This document shows, piece by piece, positions 1 to 10,402 of a stretch of 64,000 nucleotides of DNA. The position numbers and the translations under genes were made by a program. Under the pieces are notes generated by a model, which saw only the letters and a list, made by a program, of their open reading frames with translations, made no database searches and was not told where the DNA came from. This DNA is from Podarcis raffonei (taxonomy: Eukaryota > Chordata > Lepidosauria > Squamata > Lacertidae), in contig NC_070614.1 in NCBI RefSeq assembly GCF_027172205.1, positions 46,750,001 to 46,814,000 of the forward strand. Direction: 5' to 3'. Position 1 is the stretch's first letter. Every line of letters begins with the position of its first letter.

Positions 1-556
1 TGAAACTAATATACACGGTTTAATTATATCAAGGGAAATTTCTGGCAGAAATACTTATCACTGGGTGAAATTTACACTAAAATGCTAATGAATTTTCATG
101 AGGGCTTTTTTATATATAAAAAAGCAATGCATAAATTGAGCTGAAAATGCATGGAAGTGAATGTAAAATTAAGAAAATGAGAAACTTAAAGAAATAAAAA
201 TTGATAGATGAAGTTAAATATGTGTGTTTGTATTTGTGGTGCTACCACCAACAACTATTCAGGGCTCCCTCAGCCTTGCCACAGCAGCCTCACCCCATCT
301 CCATCCTGATGAGCAATGTGCCACTGATGCTCCTAAGATACCGCTGCCTTCTACTTCCTCATGAACCACCTCTAGAAAACTATACATGCCATGAAAGTGA
401 AGAAATATTCATTTTATGTAACTAAACATAACACCTAGTTATAAATTCATGCGCTGTTTGCTAAAATGCATATCAGTATACATATGTTTCCTTGTGTACT
501 TATGAGAAGTTGTGCTGAAACTTTATTTTTATTTTTTTAAGGAGGAAAACAAGGAA
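1..556. other. Intergenic DNA upstream of the olfactory receptor gene
   Basis: AT-rich sequence. No gene or recognisable transposon was seen. It would contain the 5' non-coding exon or intron end expected for an olfactory receptor: a T-rich tract just before position 541 could be a splice acceptor region, but this is not shown directly. Confidence 0.4.
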
Positions 557-1558
557 ATGGAGGCAGCCAATGCAACATTGATCACGGAGTTCATTCTATT
601 GGGATTCCCTGAATTTCATGGAATGAGGACGCTATTTGTTGGGATTGTCCTTCTGATGTACCTGCTGTCCATTTCAGGCGACTGTCTCATCATCTCAGTG
701 GTCTTCATGGAACCCAAACTCCACACACCCATGTATTTCATCCTCAGCAACTTCTCCTTGACTGAGCTCTGTATCACCACATCAGTAATACCCAAGATGC
801 TGACTAATATCTTTTTGAACCAAAATACCATCTGCTTCGCATGTTGCCTGATACAAGTTTTATTTAGCTTCTCATTTGGAGCTATACAGTTAATCAACCT
901 TGCCACCATGTCTTTTGATCGCTACACAGCCATATGCAAACCCTTTCTTTACAATGCAATGATGACTAATAGACTGTGTTTCCACCTGTCGTTAATGGCT
1001 TGGGTTGTAGGGTTTATAGCTAATTTGTCTCAATCCATAGTTTTGTGGACTTACCCGTTCTGTGGACAGAATGTCATTGATCATTGCTTCTGTGATATGG
1101 GACCTGTTTTGAAATTGGCTTGTGCTGATACAACTGTGATGGAGCTTGTAGGTCTCTTTTATGCTGCCATTATTATGTGGGGTTCCTTTTTCTTTTCACT
1201 TATCTCTTATGCCAGCATTATAAACACCATATTGCGGATTCCATCTGTTACTGGACGTTCAAAGGCATTTTCCACATGTTCCTCTCATCTCACTATTCTT
1301 TGCCTATACTATGGAGCAATGTTTTTCATGTACCTGAGGCCTTCGACCCAAAGTGACACCCAAATCAACAAAGTCGTGTTCCTTGTGACCATTGTTGCTT
1401 TGCCTCCCCTAAGTGCTTTAATCTTCACAATCCGGAACAGTGAGTTCAAAACTGCTGCAAAAAGAGCAATGCACAGAAGTTGCCACCTACCCTCCTCTGC
1501 TGTCATGAAATTAATCAAGATGGGGTCCGTGAAAAAATGTCCTCAACAAATTATTTAA
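557..1558 (+). CDS. Olfactory receptor, class II (family 6/11-like), intact single coding exon
   Basis: Encodes a 333-residue seven-transmembrane odorant receptor of the plasma membrane of sensory neurons, expected to signal through G-olf. The ATG at 557 was chosen because it gives the family-typical start with an N-glycosylation site (Asn5-Ala-Thr) followed by TEFILLGF; an in-frame ATG at 512 would add 15 atypical residues. Visible family motifs are LHTPMYF (55-61, end of TM2), MSFDRYTAICKP (118-129, end of TM3), extracellular-loop-2 cysteines 169, 179 and 189, and KAFSTCSSHL (236-245, start of TM6). The TM7 signature is unusual: family members have PxLNPxIY, while here it reads PPLSALIF (283-290), so the Asn, Pro and Tyr of NPxxY are all replaced. 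The TM1 Gly-Asn is Gly-Asp (41-42). The frame is uninterrupted. Subfamily assignment is tentative. Confidence 0.88.
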   Translation: MEAANATLITEFILLGFPEFHGMRTLFVGIVLLMYLLSISGDCLIISVVFMEPKLHTPMYFILSNFSLTELCITTSVIPKMLTNIFLNQNTICFACCLIQVLFSFSFGAIQLINLATMSFDRYTAICKPFLYNAMMTNRLCFHLSLMAWVVGFIANLSQSIVLWTYPFCGQNVIDHCFCDMGPVLKLACADTTVMELVGLFYAAIIMWGSFFFSLISYASIINTILRIPSVTGRSKAFSTCSSHLTILCLYYGAMFFMYLRPSTQSDTQINKVVFLVTIVALPPLSALIFTIRNSEFKTAAKRAMHRSCHLPSSAVMKLIKMGSVKKCPQQII

Positions 1559-2700
1559 TGACTTTAGACTACTACTGAGATGAATGGCATATTGTTAGGT
1601 GTTTCCATGGATAGTTCCAAAAAGCATGGTTTATCTGCATATGGGAAGCCTGAAAATTGAGGACCAAGGCATCGATTACTGCACAGAAAAGGCAAACGGA
1701 AAGTGAATTGGAACATTTACAAAAACCTGCAGTGAAACCAACAGGGGAGAGGTTTCTCTCGGTTTCAGTCAGAAACAGAAGCTTGCAGACTCTTGGAACT
1801 AAGCACAAACAAAACAAGTTTCTTTGTATATGGCATGTAAACTCCTGTGGATGGTATTCTTTGATAAAGCCTGGGCCTTTTGCACTGTAAACAGGTAGCA
1901 GTGGTCTCTCTGAACAGCAGCACACATTCTGTGGCAATAAACCCAAATTATGCACCCAAATCCACACTAGAAAGGTGCTGCCAGGTTTGATTTTAATGGT
2001 ACTCTATTGTGCAAACACACTACTCAAACTAATATATGAAGCAAAACAGTCATACTTCAAAATTCGCATTTCTCTGAATTTTGCAATGTGGTTCTCCAAT
2101 CAGTGTGAACTGAAATGCATATGTGAGGGTGAAGTGTGCATAAAAATTCATAAATTAGTGGGTGGGAGGAGCCTTAAAATGGCATTCTGTTAAGGGACAC
2201 TTTTTGGGGGGGAAATGATATATTGGTCAAAACTGCATAGAAACGTGAATCTATTAGGGCAAAGTCACAGGAAAATACTGTTGAATTTGCATCAAAATGC
2301 TGCTGAAGTTACATTAGACTTTTTAAACAAAAGAAAAACCAGAAATGCTACAGAAATGTGAGGAACTGAATTTAACATTAAAAAGAAGAAGGAAGAAGAA
2401 GAAGAAGAAGAAGAAGAAGAAGAAGAAGAAGAAGAAGAAGAAGAAGAAGAAAGTATCTTCTTGTGAGACTTTTATGGGTGACCTGAGAGTTTGGATCATG
2501 GGTGAGAACGCAGAGGCTGAGAGGTAGCACACGTCAGAAAGAAAATGAAATGGTGTTTATTTATATTTTAGTAACTTTCCATTAATGTAGCTTTTTTATA
2601 TGTAATTCTGTACTTTTGAAATATTTTGTTAAACTTGCAAGTTGTTGCTTAGAGAGATTTTAAATATATTATATTGTATAGAAATAAATAATCAAGTCAC
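1559..2700. other. Intergenic DNA between the olfactory receptor and the IGHV array
   Basis: No gene seen. The stretch holds a (GAA)n microsatellite near 2382-2452 and otherwise AT-rich unique-looking sequence. The short open frames on both strands show no recognisable domain. Confidence 0.4.
2382..2452. repeat. (GAA)n microsatellite
   Basis: About 70 bases of uninterrupted GAA/AAG triplets. Apparent poly-Lys and poly-Phe frames across it are artefacts of the repeat. Confidence 0.95.
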
Positions 2701-2734
2701 AATCAATCAAAGAAGCAGAGAGATTCTTGGCTGC

Positions 2735-2985
2735 AGCTAATATTGGCCGTCTGCTCAATATACCTTTGGGATCCACATCTCTCCAAACATGTGACAGTTG
2801 CACAAACACATTACATTCTGAGCTGGGTATTACTGTACTATAAACTCATCTGAGCAGCCCCTTACAATGTAAGCGCAGAGAAAAAAAATGCTGTTGGTGG
2901 TGCTCATGCTCCATGATGTTGGGCAAAAGAGAAAATAGAAAGAGAAATATAATTTTGCCACAGGAAGAAGCTGAGAAGACAGTTT
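2735..2985 (+). other. 3' flank of a V unit whose V segment is missing (array edge)
   Basis: The sequence matches the V 3' flanks (CTCAATATACCTTTGGGAT, then GGTGGTGCTCAT near 2894 and TTTTGCCACAGGAAGAAGCT near 2953). No V exon lies upstream, and it runs directly into the 5' flank of V1 near 2975. It is the leftmost trace of the array. Confidence 0.6.
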
Positions 2986-3265
2986 CCTTTGCTGATATGT
3001 TATGCCAGTCTATAATTTTGGAATGTGATTTTGTAAATGGAATCAAATGAAATGAGCATGATTATGTCAGACATTCCATATTGCTTCTATATTGTGCGCT
3101 CCACGAAATCTGCAAGGTGCTGCTTTTCCTCTCCCAATCTTCTCTGTCTTTAAATTGGCCTTTGAAATTGGAGGGAGATGTGGGGCTGCTGTTCTTGTCA
3201 TGATAACCACACCTCCTGCATGTGTGCATCTGCTTGCCACTTATAATAACAGCACTGATGGCCCC

Positions 3266-3273
3266 ATGCAAAT
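3266..3273 (+). promoter_or_regulatory. Ig octamer ATGCAAAT of V1
   Basis: Perfect octamer (Oct-1/Oct-2/OCA-B site) 113 bases before the leader ATG. A TTAAAAAG stretch near 3294 may serve as TATA element. Confidence 0.85.
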
Positions 3274-3385
3274 CAGGTCCTTGGGGACCTTCATTAAAAA
3301 GAAGTCCTCTGCAGAGGATGCAGAATTCAAAGTCCTTCATATAATTCAGGTCTTCTTCAGGTCCTGGGAGATGATGCCATTGAAC

Positions 3386-3835
3386 ATGGAACTGCTACCC
3401 TTGATGATTTTCCTTATGTTCTTCCCAACATGTAAGAGAAAAATCCTCACTCCACTCTTGTAGAAAATCCATTGCTTTGCTGTGTCATTCCATGTCAGTT
3501 CATGTTTCATTTTTCTTCTCCATATGCAGACATTTCCTCACAGATTACGGTTACTGAGTCTGGAGGAGGCATGAAAAGACCAGGAGAGACATTGCGACTG
3601 ACCTGTACGGTGTCTGGTTTTTCTTTAACAAGCTATGCAGTACAATGGATCCGTCAGCCTCCAGGAAAGGGATTGTTGTGGGTTGGAGGTATCTGGAGTG
3701 GTGGAAGCACTTACTATAGCAGTGCCCTCCAGAACCAGATCACCATCACAAGAGACATCTCAAAAAGCCAGGTGTCCCTACAACTGACTAGCCTGAAGCC
3801 TGAAGACTCTGCAATGTATTACTGTTCACGATATA
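3386..3835 (+). CDS. IGHV: V1: IGHV segment, clan-II-like, intact
   Basis: Germline heavy-chain variable segment; it forms the antigen-binding V domain after RAG-mediated joining to D and J. Leader exon 3386-3431 ([16 protein letters not shown]) ends T/GTAAG. An in-frame ATG at 3371 could extend it, but the 46-base exon is standard and not every sibling has the upstream ATG. V exon 3530-3835 follows [27 protein letters not shown], first Cys in [12 protein letters not shown], Trp in [17 protein letters not shown]2 WSGGS, and SAMYYCSR with the second Cys. The frame is open through both exons. The RSS at 3836-3874 has heptamer CACTGTG, 23-base spacer and ACAAAAACT. It is nearly identical to V5, 8413 bases downstream; visible differences include Ala/Gly in CDR1, Asn/Arg at the start of FR3 and Ser/Phe in FR3. 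Confidence 0.93.
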
Positions 3836-3874
3836 CACTGTGAGCAAAATCTTCTCAGAGGCAGTACAAAAACT
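3836..3874 (+). other. 23-RSS of V1
   Basis: Heptamer CACTGTG (the complement orientation of the consensus CACAGTG; one mismatch at base 4), 23-base spacer, nonamer ACAAAAACT. Confidence 0.9.
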
Positions 3875-4345
3875 CTTCTTCCTGAAAGCAAGATAAAAGT
3901 CAATCATGGGTTTGTGGGCAGCAGCTGGAATCAAGGCCATATTTCACCCTGTGTTTTCCCTCAACCACAAAAGCATAATATGATACCACACAAATAGTTC
4001 TTTAACAGAATTAATTCTCTACAAATGTTGAACTTCAAACAATATTGGTCGGCATAACTCTTCAAAGTGTTTTCAAACTACGTCAAGAGTGAAAAGTAAT
4101 AACAGCTAGAGCTAATCTTGGTCATCTGATCAATATACCTTTGGGATTCATTTCTCTCCAAACATGTGACAGTTGCACAAAATCATTACATTCTCAGCTG
4201 GGTATTAATGTGCAATAAACTCATCTGAACAGCCTCCCACAATGGAAACATAGAGAAAAAATGCTGTTGGTGTTGCTCACGTTCCATGACGATGGGCAAT
4301 ACAGTCCAAAGGCCTAATACCACCTGTAATGGGAATTGGGGTTGC

Positions 4346-4515
4346 TTGTGCGTAAATCCTGCTGATAGAGCGTGCATGAGCTCTGGAATGTGGAAAGTTA
4401 TTTCCGTGGCTTCGTGTCGCTAATTGACAGATACTGTATCTACGGGAGATCGATGATCGTCCAGAGGCGGCTTGGGGGCCATGATGGCTTTTGTCTCCCT
4501 GGCAGTATCCCAACA
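4346..4515 (+). mobile_element. Fragment of a solo LTR, shared with the V8 unit
   Basis: Matches the right part of the LTR at 19928-20305 and, like it, is followed by TAAAC and a (AAC)n BovB tail. It marks the V2 and V8 units as copies of one ancestor already carrying this insertion. Broken: only the right part is present. Confidence 0.65.
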
Positions 4516-4636
4516 TAAACAACAACAACATTGGGAGCCCCTCAGAGTAGATGGGGAAACTCAGCCAGATGGGTGGGGTATAAATCAATTATTATTATTT
4601 GTAGTAGTAGTAGTAGTAGCAGTAGTAGTAGTAGTA
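4516..4636 (+). mobile_element. BovB tail plus L2/CR1-type LINE 3' end with (GTA)n
   Basis: A short (AAC)n BovB tail (4516-4529) is followed by ATTGGGAGCCCC, the GATGGGTGGGGTATAAAT tail of an L2/CR1-type LINE and a (TTA)/(GTA) microsatellite. The same junctions occur at 20306-20426. Confidence 0.65.
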
Positions 4637-4735
4637 ATTGCAGGGAGATATGGGGCTGCTGTTCTTCACATGGTAACCCCACCTACAGCATGTGTGCCTC
4701 TGCTTGCCACTTATAATAACAGCACTGATGGCCCC

Positions 4736-4743
4736 ATGCAAAT
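4736..4743 (+). promoter_or_regulatory. Ig octamer ATGCAAAT of V2
   Basis: Perfect octamer 119 bases before the leader ATG, so the promoter survives although the gene is a pseudogene. Confidence 0.8.
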
Positions 4744-4854
4744 TACATCCTGGGGGCCTTCATTAAAAAGAGGTCCTCTGCAGACAATGCAGAATTCAAG
4801 GTCCTTCATATGATTCAGTTCTTCTTCAGGGCCTGGGAAATGATGCCATTGAAC

Positions 4855-5302
4855 ATGCAATTGCAACCCTTGATGATTTTCCTTATGTTCTTCCCAGCAT
4901 GTAAGTGAAAAATACTCTCCTCACTCTTGTAGACAATCCATTGCTTTGCTGTGTCATTCCATTCCATTTCATGTTTCATTTTGTCTCTCCAAATACAGAC
5001 ATTTCCTCATAGATCACTATTACTGAGTCTGGAGGTGGCGTGAAAAGACCAGGAAACACATTGCGACTGACCTGTGCGGTGTCTGGATTTTCTGTAACAA
5101 GCTATGCAGTACACTGGAGCCGTCAGCCTTCAGGAAAGGGACTGGAGTGGGCTGGAGTTATTTCGAGTAATGGAGGCACTAACTATAACCGTGCCCTCCA
5201 AAACAGGATCACCATCTCAAGAGACACCTCAAAAAATCAGGTGTTCCTACAATTGACTAGCCTGAAGCCTGAAGACTCTGCCATGTATTACTGTTCAAGT
5301 CA
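4855..5302 (+). pseudogene. IGHV: V2: IGHV pseudogene, one in-frame stop at the mature N-terminus
   Basis: Clan-II-like IGHV paralogous to V8. Leader exon 4855-4900 ([16 protein letters not shown]) and V exon 4999-5302 have normal splice sites. The codon for the first mature residue, CAG (Gln) in siblings, is TAG at 5010-5012, which ends translation before framework 1. The rest of the exon is open and keeps both cysteines and the core Trp (LTCAVSGFSVTSYAVHWSRQ; SAMYYCSSH). Octamer and RSS are intact, so it could still rearrange or donate sequence by gene conversion. The single transition and intact signals suggest recent inactivation after the V2/V8 duplication. Confidence 0.88.
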
Positions 5303-5341
5303 CACAGTGAGCAAAATGTTCTCAGAGGCAGTACAAGAACT
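5303..5341 (+). other. 23-RSS of V2
   Basis: Consensus heptamer CACAGTG, 23-base spacer, nonamer ACAAGAACT. Confidence 0.88.
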
Positions 5342-7415
5342 CTGTTTCCTGAAAGCAATATATAAGTCAATCATGTGTTTGTGGGCAGCAGCTGGAAGCA
5401 AGGTCATATTTCACCCTGTGTTTTTCCTCAACCAAAAAAGCATAATGTGATGACACACACCAATTGTTCCATTACAGAATCAATTCTCTAAAGATGTAGA
5501 ACTTCAAACATAGACTGGTCAGCACGACTCTTCAAAGTGTTTTCAAACTATGTCAAGAGTGAATAGGAATCACAGCTAGAGCTAATCTTGGCTGTCTGCT
5601 CAATATACCTTTGGGATTAATTTCTCTCCAAACATGTGACAGTTGCACAAAAACATTACATTCTCAGCTGGATATTACTGTGCTATAAAGTCATGTGAGC
5701 AGCCTCCTACGATGTAAACACAGAGAAAAAAAAATCTGTTGGTGGTGCTCACGCTCCATGACAATGGGCAATACAGTCCAAAGGCCTAATACCACCTGCA
5801 AGGGAAAGTAGAGAGAGAAATGTAATTTTGCCACAAAAAGAAACTGTCTAGGATATCCCTTTTAGATGGAGCTGACATTTTTAATGCATGAAGAAGACAA
5901 CCTTTAAAATAGCCTTATTTCTTTATATATTTTCCTGAATGCTTCCATTTCATTCCCACATTTATATGATTATGTTTACAAAAAAGTTTAAAATAAATTA
6001 TATTTATTTTCTTTTTGTTTGTGTTTCTGTGTATTCAAACTCAAAATATGTATTTAAATGTATATTATTAAACATTTAAACAGCGGAAGCAGATGGAATT
6101 ATTGCATAGCAAATTTGTGAAATGCACATTAACCGAAAGTTGCTGATTAAAGGTTGATTTCCTCGGGCACTGCTACTTAAGTTCTCCTGCTTTTCTAGAT
6201 CTGCAAATAGTAAGGGTTAGTATTTCTTTTTAAAGGAAGGTCTCATCATAGCTGATTTCAATTTCCTTTGTTGTTTTTTTATTATTCAACTAATGCAGCT
6301 GATCAAAGTGTTGCATACAGCAACGCTACCAATAGGACAAATGTGCAACACGATAAATGCTTACAGTCACATATCACATATGAAAAGAGAGTTTCCTTTG
6401 TGGATATGTTATACCAGTCTTTAATTTTGGAATGTGGTTTTGTTAATGGAATCAAAGGAAATGAGTATCATTCTGCAAGCATAGACTGGTCAGCACTACT
6501 CTTCAAAGGGTTTTCAAACTATGTTAAGAGTGAAAATGTCCTAATCTTTTGTTTTGATTTGATTTACCAAAGTACATTCCAACTCTGTACCACCACCTCA
6601 AGTACACAAATTTGCTGATGGATGGGGAAAATAGACATGTTAGGTCAGCCACAGATTTCTCTGGGTCAGATAGCAACATCTCCAATGCACTGGATCAGGT
6701 CCCTAATCAGATAAGGGGGGCATCACTACACTAGTACCTGGACATTTTGCTGAACAACTTTATTTCCCACAGAGCTAAAGATTAATACACAGCAAGATCT
6801 GACTCTGGGGCATATGCTGGCTGTGGGTCCAGGATGTACCTGCCTCTCAGCACCAAGGCCTGCATGCTTCTCCCCCTAATTACATCTATGGATGGATTTT
6901 GGAGAATGTTAAGAAGAAAAGGCATTCAACCACCCTGCTGCTGTGCCAAAGACAGGGTGGAAATCATTCCCAGTGGAATTCTCAGGAGGTAAAATGGGGT
7001 GCCCAGATGAATACTACTGCCTTCTACATAGTTGTGGTATTGCATATTCCTCCTAACTTGCAACATGCTTTTGCTCTGCCTTTAAAGCAGCCTATGAACT
7101 TGTAGAGAGTTTTCAGCATGGGTCTAGAATATTTTTGCCTCCAAAAGTTTACAGCTGATTTCCTTCCCATTCCTCTGCTGACTGAACTGTTGGTCTTGGA
7201 AGACAATGGAGTGAATGAGGAGCTGCAGTTTTGAAAGTGATACATTTCATTTGCTGCTGCTCTCATCTTTTATTGGCAGCAGCATCTGCTGTGTTGTTAT
7301 TAGGTAGAAATAGGGTGGGGAAATAAGATTGCTGTTCTTTTGGTGGAAGCACCACTCATACTTCAAGTGGTCTCAGTTGCATGCCTGTACTTATATTTGT
7401 AACAGTGATGACATC
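5342..7415 (+). other. V2 3' flank and V3 5' flank, no gene
   Basis: About 2 kb of array flank. Positions 5820-6500 match the unit flanks elsewhere. Positions 6620-7010 hold an unidentified stretch that recurs at 22410-22830 and in part at 26370-26500. Nothing in it looks coding. Confidence 0.55.
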
Positions 7416-7423
7416 ACGCAAAT
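7416..7423 (+). promoter_or_regulatory. Variant octamer ACGCAAAT of V3
   Basis: One mismatch to ATGCAAAT, at the position expected for the octamer, 121 bases before the leader ATG. Confidence 0.6.
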
Positions 7424-7536
7424 GACTTAGTTGCAGGTCCTTCGTTAAATAGAAGCCACATGTAAAGGAATCAGAATTCAAGGTCCTTGATATAATTCAG
7501 CTCCACTTCAGGTCTTCATAGTGCTTATCATCCATC

Positions 7537-7993
7537 ATGGAACTGAAATTCTTGATGGTTTTCTTAATGCTCTTTCCAGCATGTAAGTTATATCCCCAAT
7601 TCTAATTCTGTAGAAGAGCCAATGGTTTTGCTCTGCTTTTCTCATGACTCTTTCCCTTCTTTTATATTCTTTTCCCCATGAATGTAGACATTTCTTCACA
7701 GATCGCTCTTATTGAGTCTGGCGGTGGTATAAAGAGACCAGGAGAAACATTGCAACTGACCTGTACGGTGTCTGGGTTTTCTTTAACAAGTAATAGAGTA
7801 CACTGGATCCGACAGCCACTCGGAAAGGGACTGGACTGGGCTGGAGTTATCTGGAGTGATGGAAGCACAAACTATAACAGTGCCCTCCAAAACCGGATCA
7901 CCATCAGAAGAGACACCTCAAAAGACCAGGTGTTCCTACAACTGACTAGCCTGAAGCCTGAAGACTCTGCAATGTATTACTGTTCACGATACA
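7537..7993 (+). CDS. IGHV: V3: IGHV segment, clan-II-like, intact
   Basis: Leader exon 7537-7582 ([16 protein letters not shown]) ends T/GTAAG; no upstream in-frame ATG exists here, supporting the 46-base leader used for the siblings. V exon 7688-7993: [42 protein letters not shown]2 [15 protein letters not shown] and SAMYYCSR. Both cysteines and the Trp are present and the frame is open. It is the most divergent member of the left array and has its own 5' flank (7020-7400), shared only with the start of the V9 unit. Its octamer has one mismatch. The RSS has heptamer CACTGTG. Its 3' flank is inverted (8166-9153). Confidence 0.92.
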
Positions 7994-8032
7994 CACTGTG
8001 AGCAAAATCTTCTCAGAGGCAGTACAAAAACT
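7994..8032 (+). other. 23-RSS of V3
   Basis: Heptamer CACTGTG, 23-base spacer, nonamer ACAAAAACT. Confidence 0.9.
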
Positions 8033-8165
8033 CTGCTTCCTGAAAGCAAGATGTAAGTCAATCATGGGTTTGTGGGCAGCAGCTGGAAGCAAGGCCATAT
8101 TTCACCCTGTGTTTTCCCTCAACCTCAAAAGCACAATATGGTGTCACACAAATAGTTCTTTAACA

Positions 8166-9153
8166 GAATTTCTTTCTGTGGCAAAATTAGATTTCTCTCT
8201 ATTTTCTCTTGCAGGTGGTATTAGGCCTTTGGACTCCACTGCCCAACATCATGAAGCATGAGCATCACCAACAGCATTTTTTTGCTCTGTGCTTACATCG
8301 TAGGAGGCTGCTCACATGACTCTATAGCACAGGAAAACCTGTGGGATGTGAAACACAAGAGCAGTCAATTACAACATTCCTAGAGTGTACATGTTTACAC
8401 ATGGGGAGGGATGTTTGTCCAGCCAGCAGGTAAACTTCCTGTTTCCCTCTGGGCTAGGACAGACTTCCTCCACCTGTGACTAGAGGTGGGTGTGGCCTCA
8501 CCTGTGCAGGTAATGATAAAAGCATAGGGCAGGGGCAGCAATCTCTCTCTTCCAGCTCTTGCCTCTCTTGCCTCTCTTCCATCTACTGAGTGAAAGATGC
8601 CCTCTTGGCTCCCAGCCAAGAGAGGACAAAGGGACTGTCTTCTTAAGAGATAGACTCCAAATGTATATTACTTCACTAAGCCTAAGTCTGCCTTCTGGGA
8701 TCTGATTGTGAACAGAATATAAGTAAACTCTTTTTATACTTTTGTAAAGGACTGTGTCATGTCTTCTATTTTAAGAGGGAATAAAGGGGAAATTACCAGA
8801 GTGATTATTATAGAGGCTTAAGCAAGCCTCAGCAAACGCTGCCGCAAACTTAAAATAAAGGGGAATGTTTTACTCTGCTGAAACTGGGAACTTGTTAACA
8901 CAAGTTGGATAAGGATATAATTAGACAATATATCCTCTCCTGCATCCCTGAACATTCCCACAAAACCCAGCCGAGAAAGTAATGTGTCAGTGCAACTGTC
9001 ACATGTCTGGAGAGAAATGATTCCCAAAGGTATATTGATCAGATGGCCAAGATTAGCTCTAGCTGTGATTCCTTTTCACTCTTGACATAGTTTGAAAACA
9101 CTTTCAAGAGTTGTGCTGACCAATATGTTTGAACTTCAACATTTGTAGATAAT
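8166..9153 (-). other. Inverted V 3' flank (microinversion) carrying a solo LTR
   Basis: After TTCTTTAACAGAATT the sequence continues as the reverse complement of the flank that follows V1, V5 and V6. It first shows the complement of the TTTTGCCACAG block, then of GGTGATGCTCATGC, and last of the ATTCTCTACAAATGTTGAA-like start. Normal order resumes with AACTGTCTAGGATATCC at about 9154. So about 1 kb was flipped in place. Confidence 0.75.
8340..8962. mobile_element. Solo LTR, 623 bases, target duplication AAACC
   Basis: Begins TGTGGGATG and ends CATTCCCACA, a TG...CA element with a 7-base terminal inverted repeat, flanked by AAACC at 8335-8339 and 8963-8967. No internal retroviral region is present. 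Family not identified. It looks whole as a solo LTR and fairly young because its ends and duplication are exact. Confidence 0.8.
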
Positions 9154-9920
9154 TAACTGTCTAGGATATCCCTTTTAGATGGAGGTGACATTTTTAATGG
9201 ATGAAGAAATCAAAATTTAAAAAAAACCTTATTTCTTTATATATTTTCCTGAATGCTTCTATTTCATTCCCACATTTATTTGATTTTGTTTATAAATTTT
9301 TTAAAAAGAAATTGTATTTCTTTTATTATGTGTGTGTGTATTCAACCTTTGTCTCAAAATATGTATTTAAATGTATGTTTTTACACATTTAAACTGCTGA
9401 AGCAGATTGAATTCAAATTTGTGAAATGCACATTAACCAAAAGTTGCTAATTAAATATTGATTTCTTCAGGCTGTGCTATTTAAGTTCGCCAGGTTTTCA
9501 AATCTGCAAATGGCAAGGGCTAGTGTTTCTTTTGAAACCCCTCATCATAGCTGCTTTCAGTTTCTTTGCTTCGTAAGAAATCATTTTCTTATTATTATTC
9601 AACTTATGCACCTGATCAATATGTTGCATACAGTAAAGCTACCAAAAGACAAAGGTGCAACCCAGAAAATGTTTACAGTCACATATCACATGTGAAAATA
9701 CAGTTTCCTTTGCGGATATGTTATACCAGTCTTTGACTTTGGAAGATGGTTTTCTAAATGCAATCAAGAGAAATGAGTATCATTCTGCAAGCCATTCCAT
9801 ACTGTGTCTATATTGTGTGCTCCCTGCAATCTGCAAGGTGCTGTTTTCCCCTTCCCTTTGATATACACCCTTGATATAATTCAGGTCTTCTTCAGGTCTT
9901 GGGAGATGATGCCATTCAAC

Positions 9921-10363
9921 ATGGAACTGAAACCATTGATGATTTTCCTGATGTTCTTCTCAGCATGTAAGAGAAAAATCCTCTCCCTGCTCCTGTAGGC
10001 AATCTATTGCTTTGTTGTGTCATTCCATGTCATTCCGTGCTACTTTTTCTCTCTTTCCATATACAGACATTTCTTGAAAGATTACCCTTACTGAGTCTGG
10101 AGGCGGCATGAAAAGACCAGGAAAGACATTGTGACAGACCTGTACAGTGTCTGGGTTTTCTTTAACAAACATTGGAGTACACTGGATCCGTTGGCCTCCA
10201 GGAAAGGGAATGCAGTGGGCTGGAGTTCTCTGGGGTAATGGAAGCACTAACTATATCACTGCCCTCCAAAACCGGAGCACCATCTCAAGAGACATCTCAA
10301 AAAACCAAGTGTTTGTGCAGCTGACTAGCCTGAAGCCTCTGCCATGTATTACTGTTCACGATA
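9921..10363 (+). pseudogene. IGHV: V4: IGHV pseudogene, promoter region deleted
   Basis: Leader exon 9921-9966 ([16 protein letters not shown]) is normal. V exon 10067-10363 has TGA at 10075-10077 (in the position of Ser-Gln at the mature start), a second TGA at 10132-10134 before the first Cys, and lacks 7 bases (GAAGACT-like) in FR3 near 10337, shifting the frame before YYC. The upstream block holding the octamer in siblings is gone: the 5' flank jumps from near 9850 to the GATATAATTCAGG stretch, and no ATGCAAAT occurs before the leader. The RSS heptamer is consensus but the nonamer is poor (AAAAAACCT). It is dead at several levels and older than V2. Confidence 0.9.
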
Positions 10364-10402
10364 CACAGTGAGCAAAACTTTCTCAGAGGCAGTAAAAAAC
10401 CT
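10364..10402 (+). other. Degraded 23-RSS of V4
   Basis: Heptamer CACAGTG, 23-base spacer, nonamer position AAAAAACCT, which departs from ACAAAAACC. Confidence 0.6.

Larger units (their letters stand above)
4346..6990 (+). repeat. Segmental duplicate of 20150-22830 (V2 and V8 units)
   Basis: Octamer, leader and 3' flank positions of V2 and V8 differ by a constant 15790 bases, rising to 15794 near 6268/22062, showing near-complete colinearity over about 2.6 kb. Both carry the same LTR/BovB/LINE remnants at the left end. Confidence 0.85.

Noticed and set aside
2323-2532. Poly-Phe and poly-Lys frames
   Set aside because: Product of the GAA microsatellite.
3092-3463. Open frame of 123 codons across the V1 5' flank and leader
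   Set aside because: It reads through the promoter and the leader intron; the recurrent similar frames before V5, V9 and V10 arise from duplicated flanks, and the leader exon uses only its last part.
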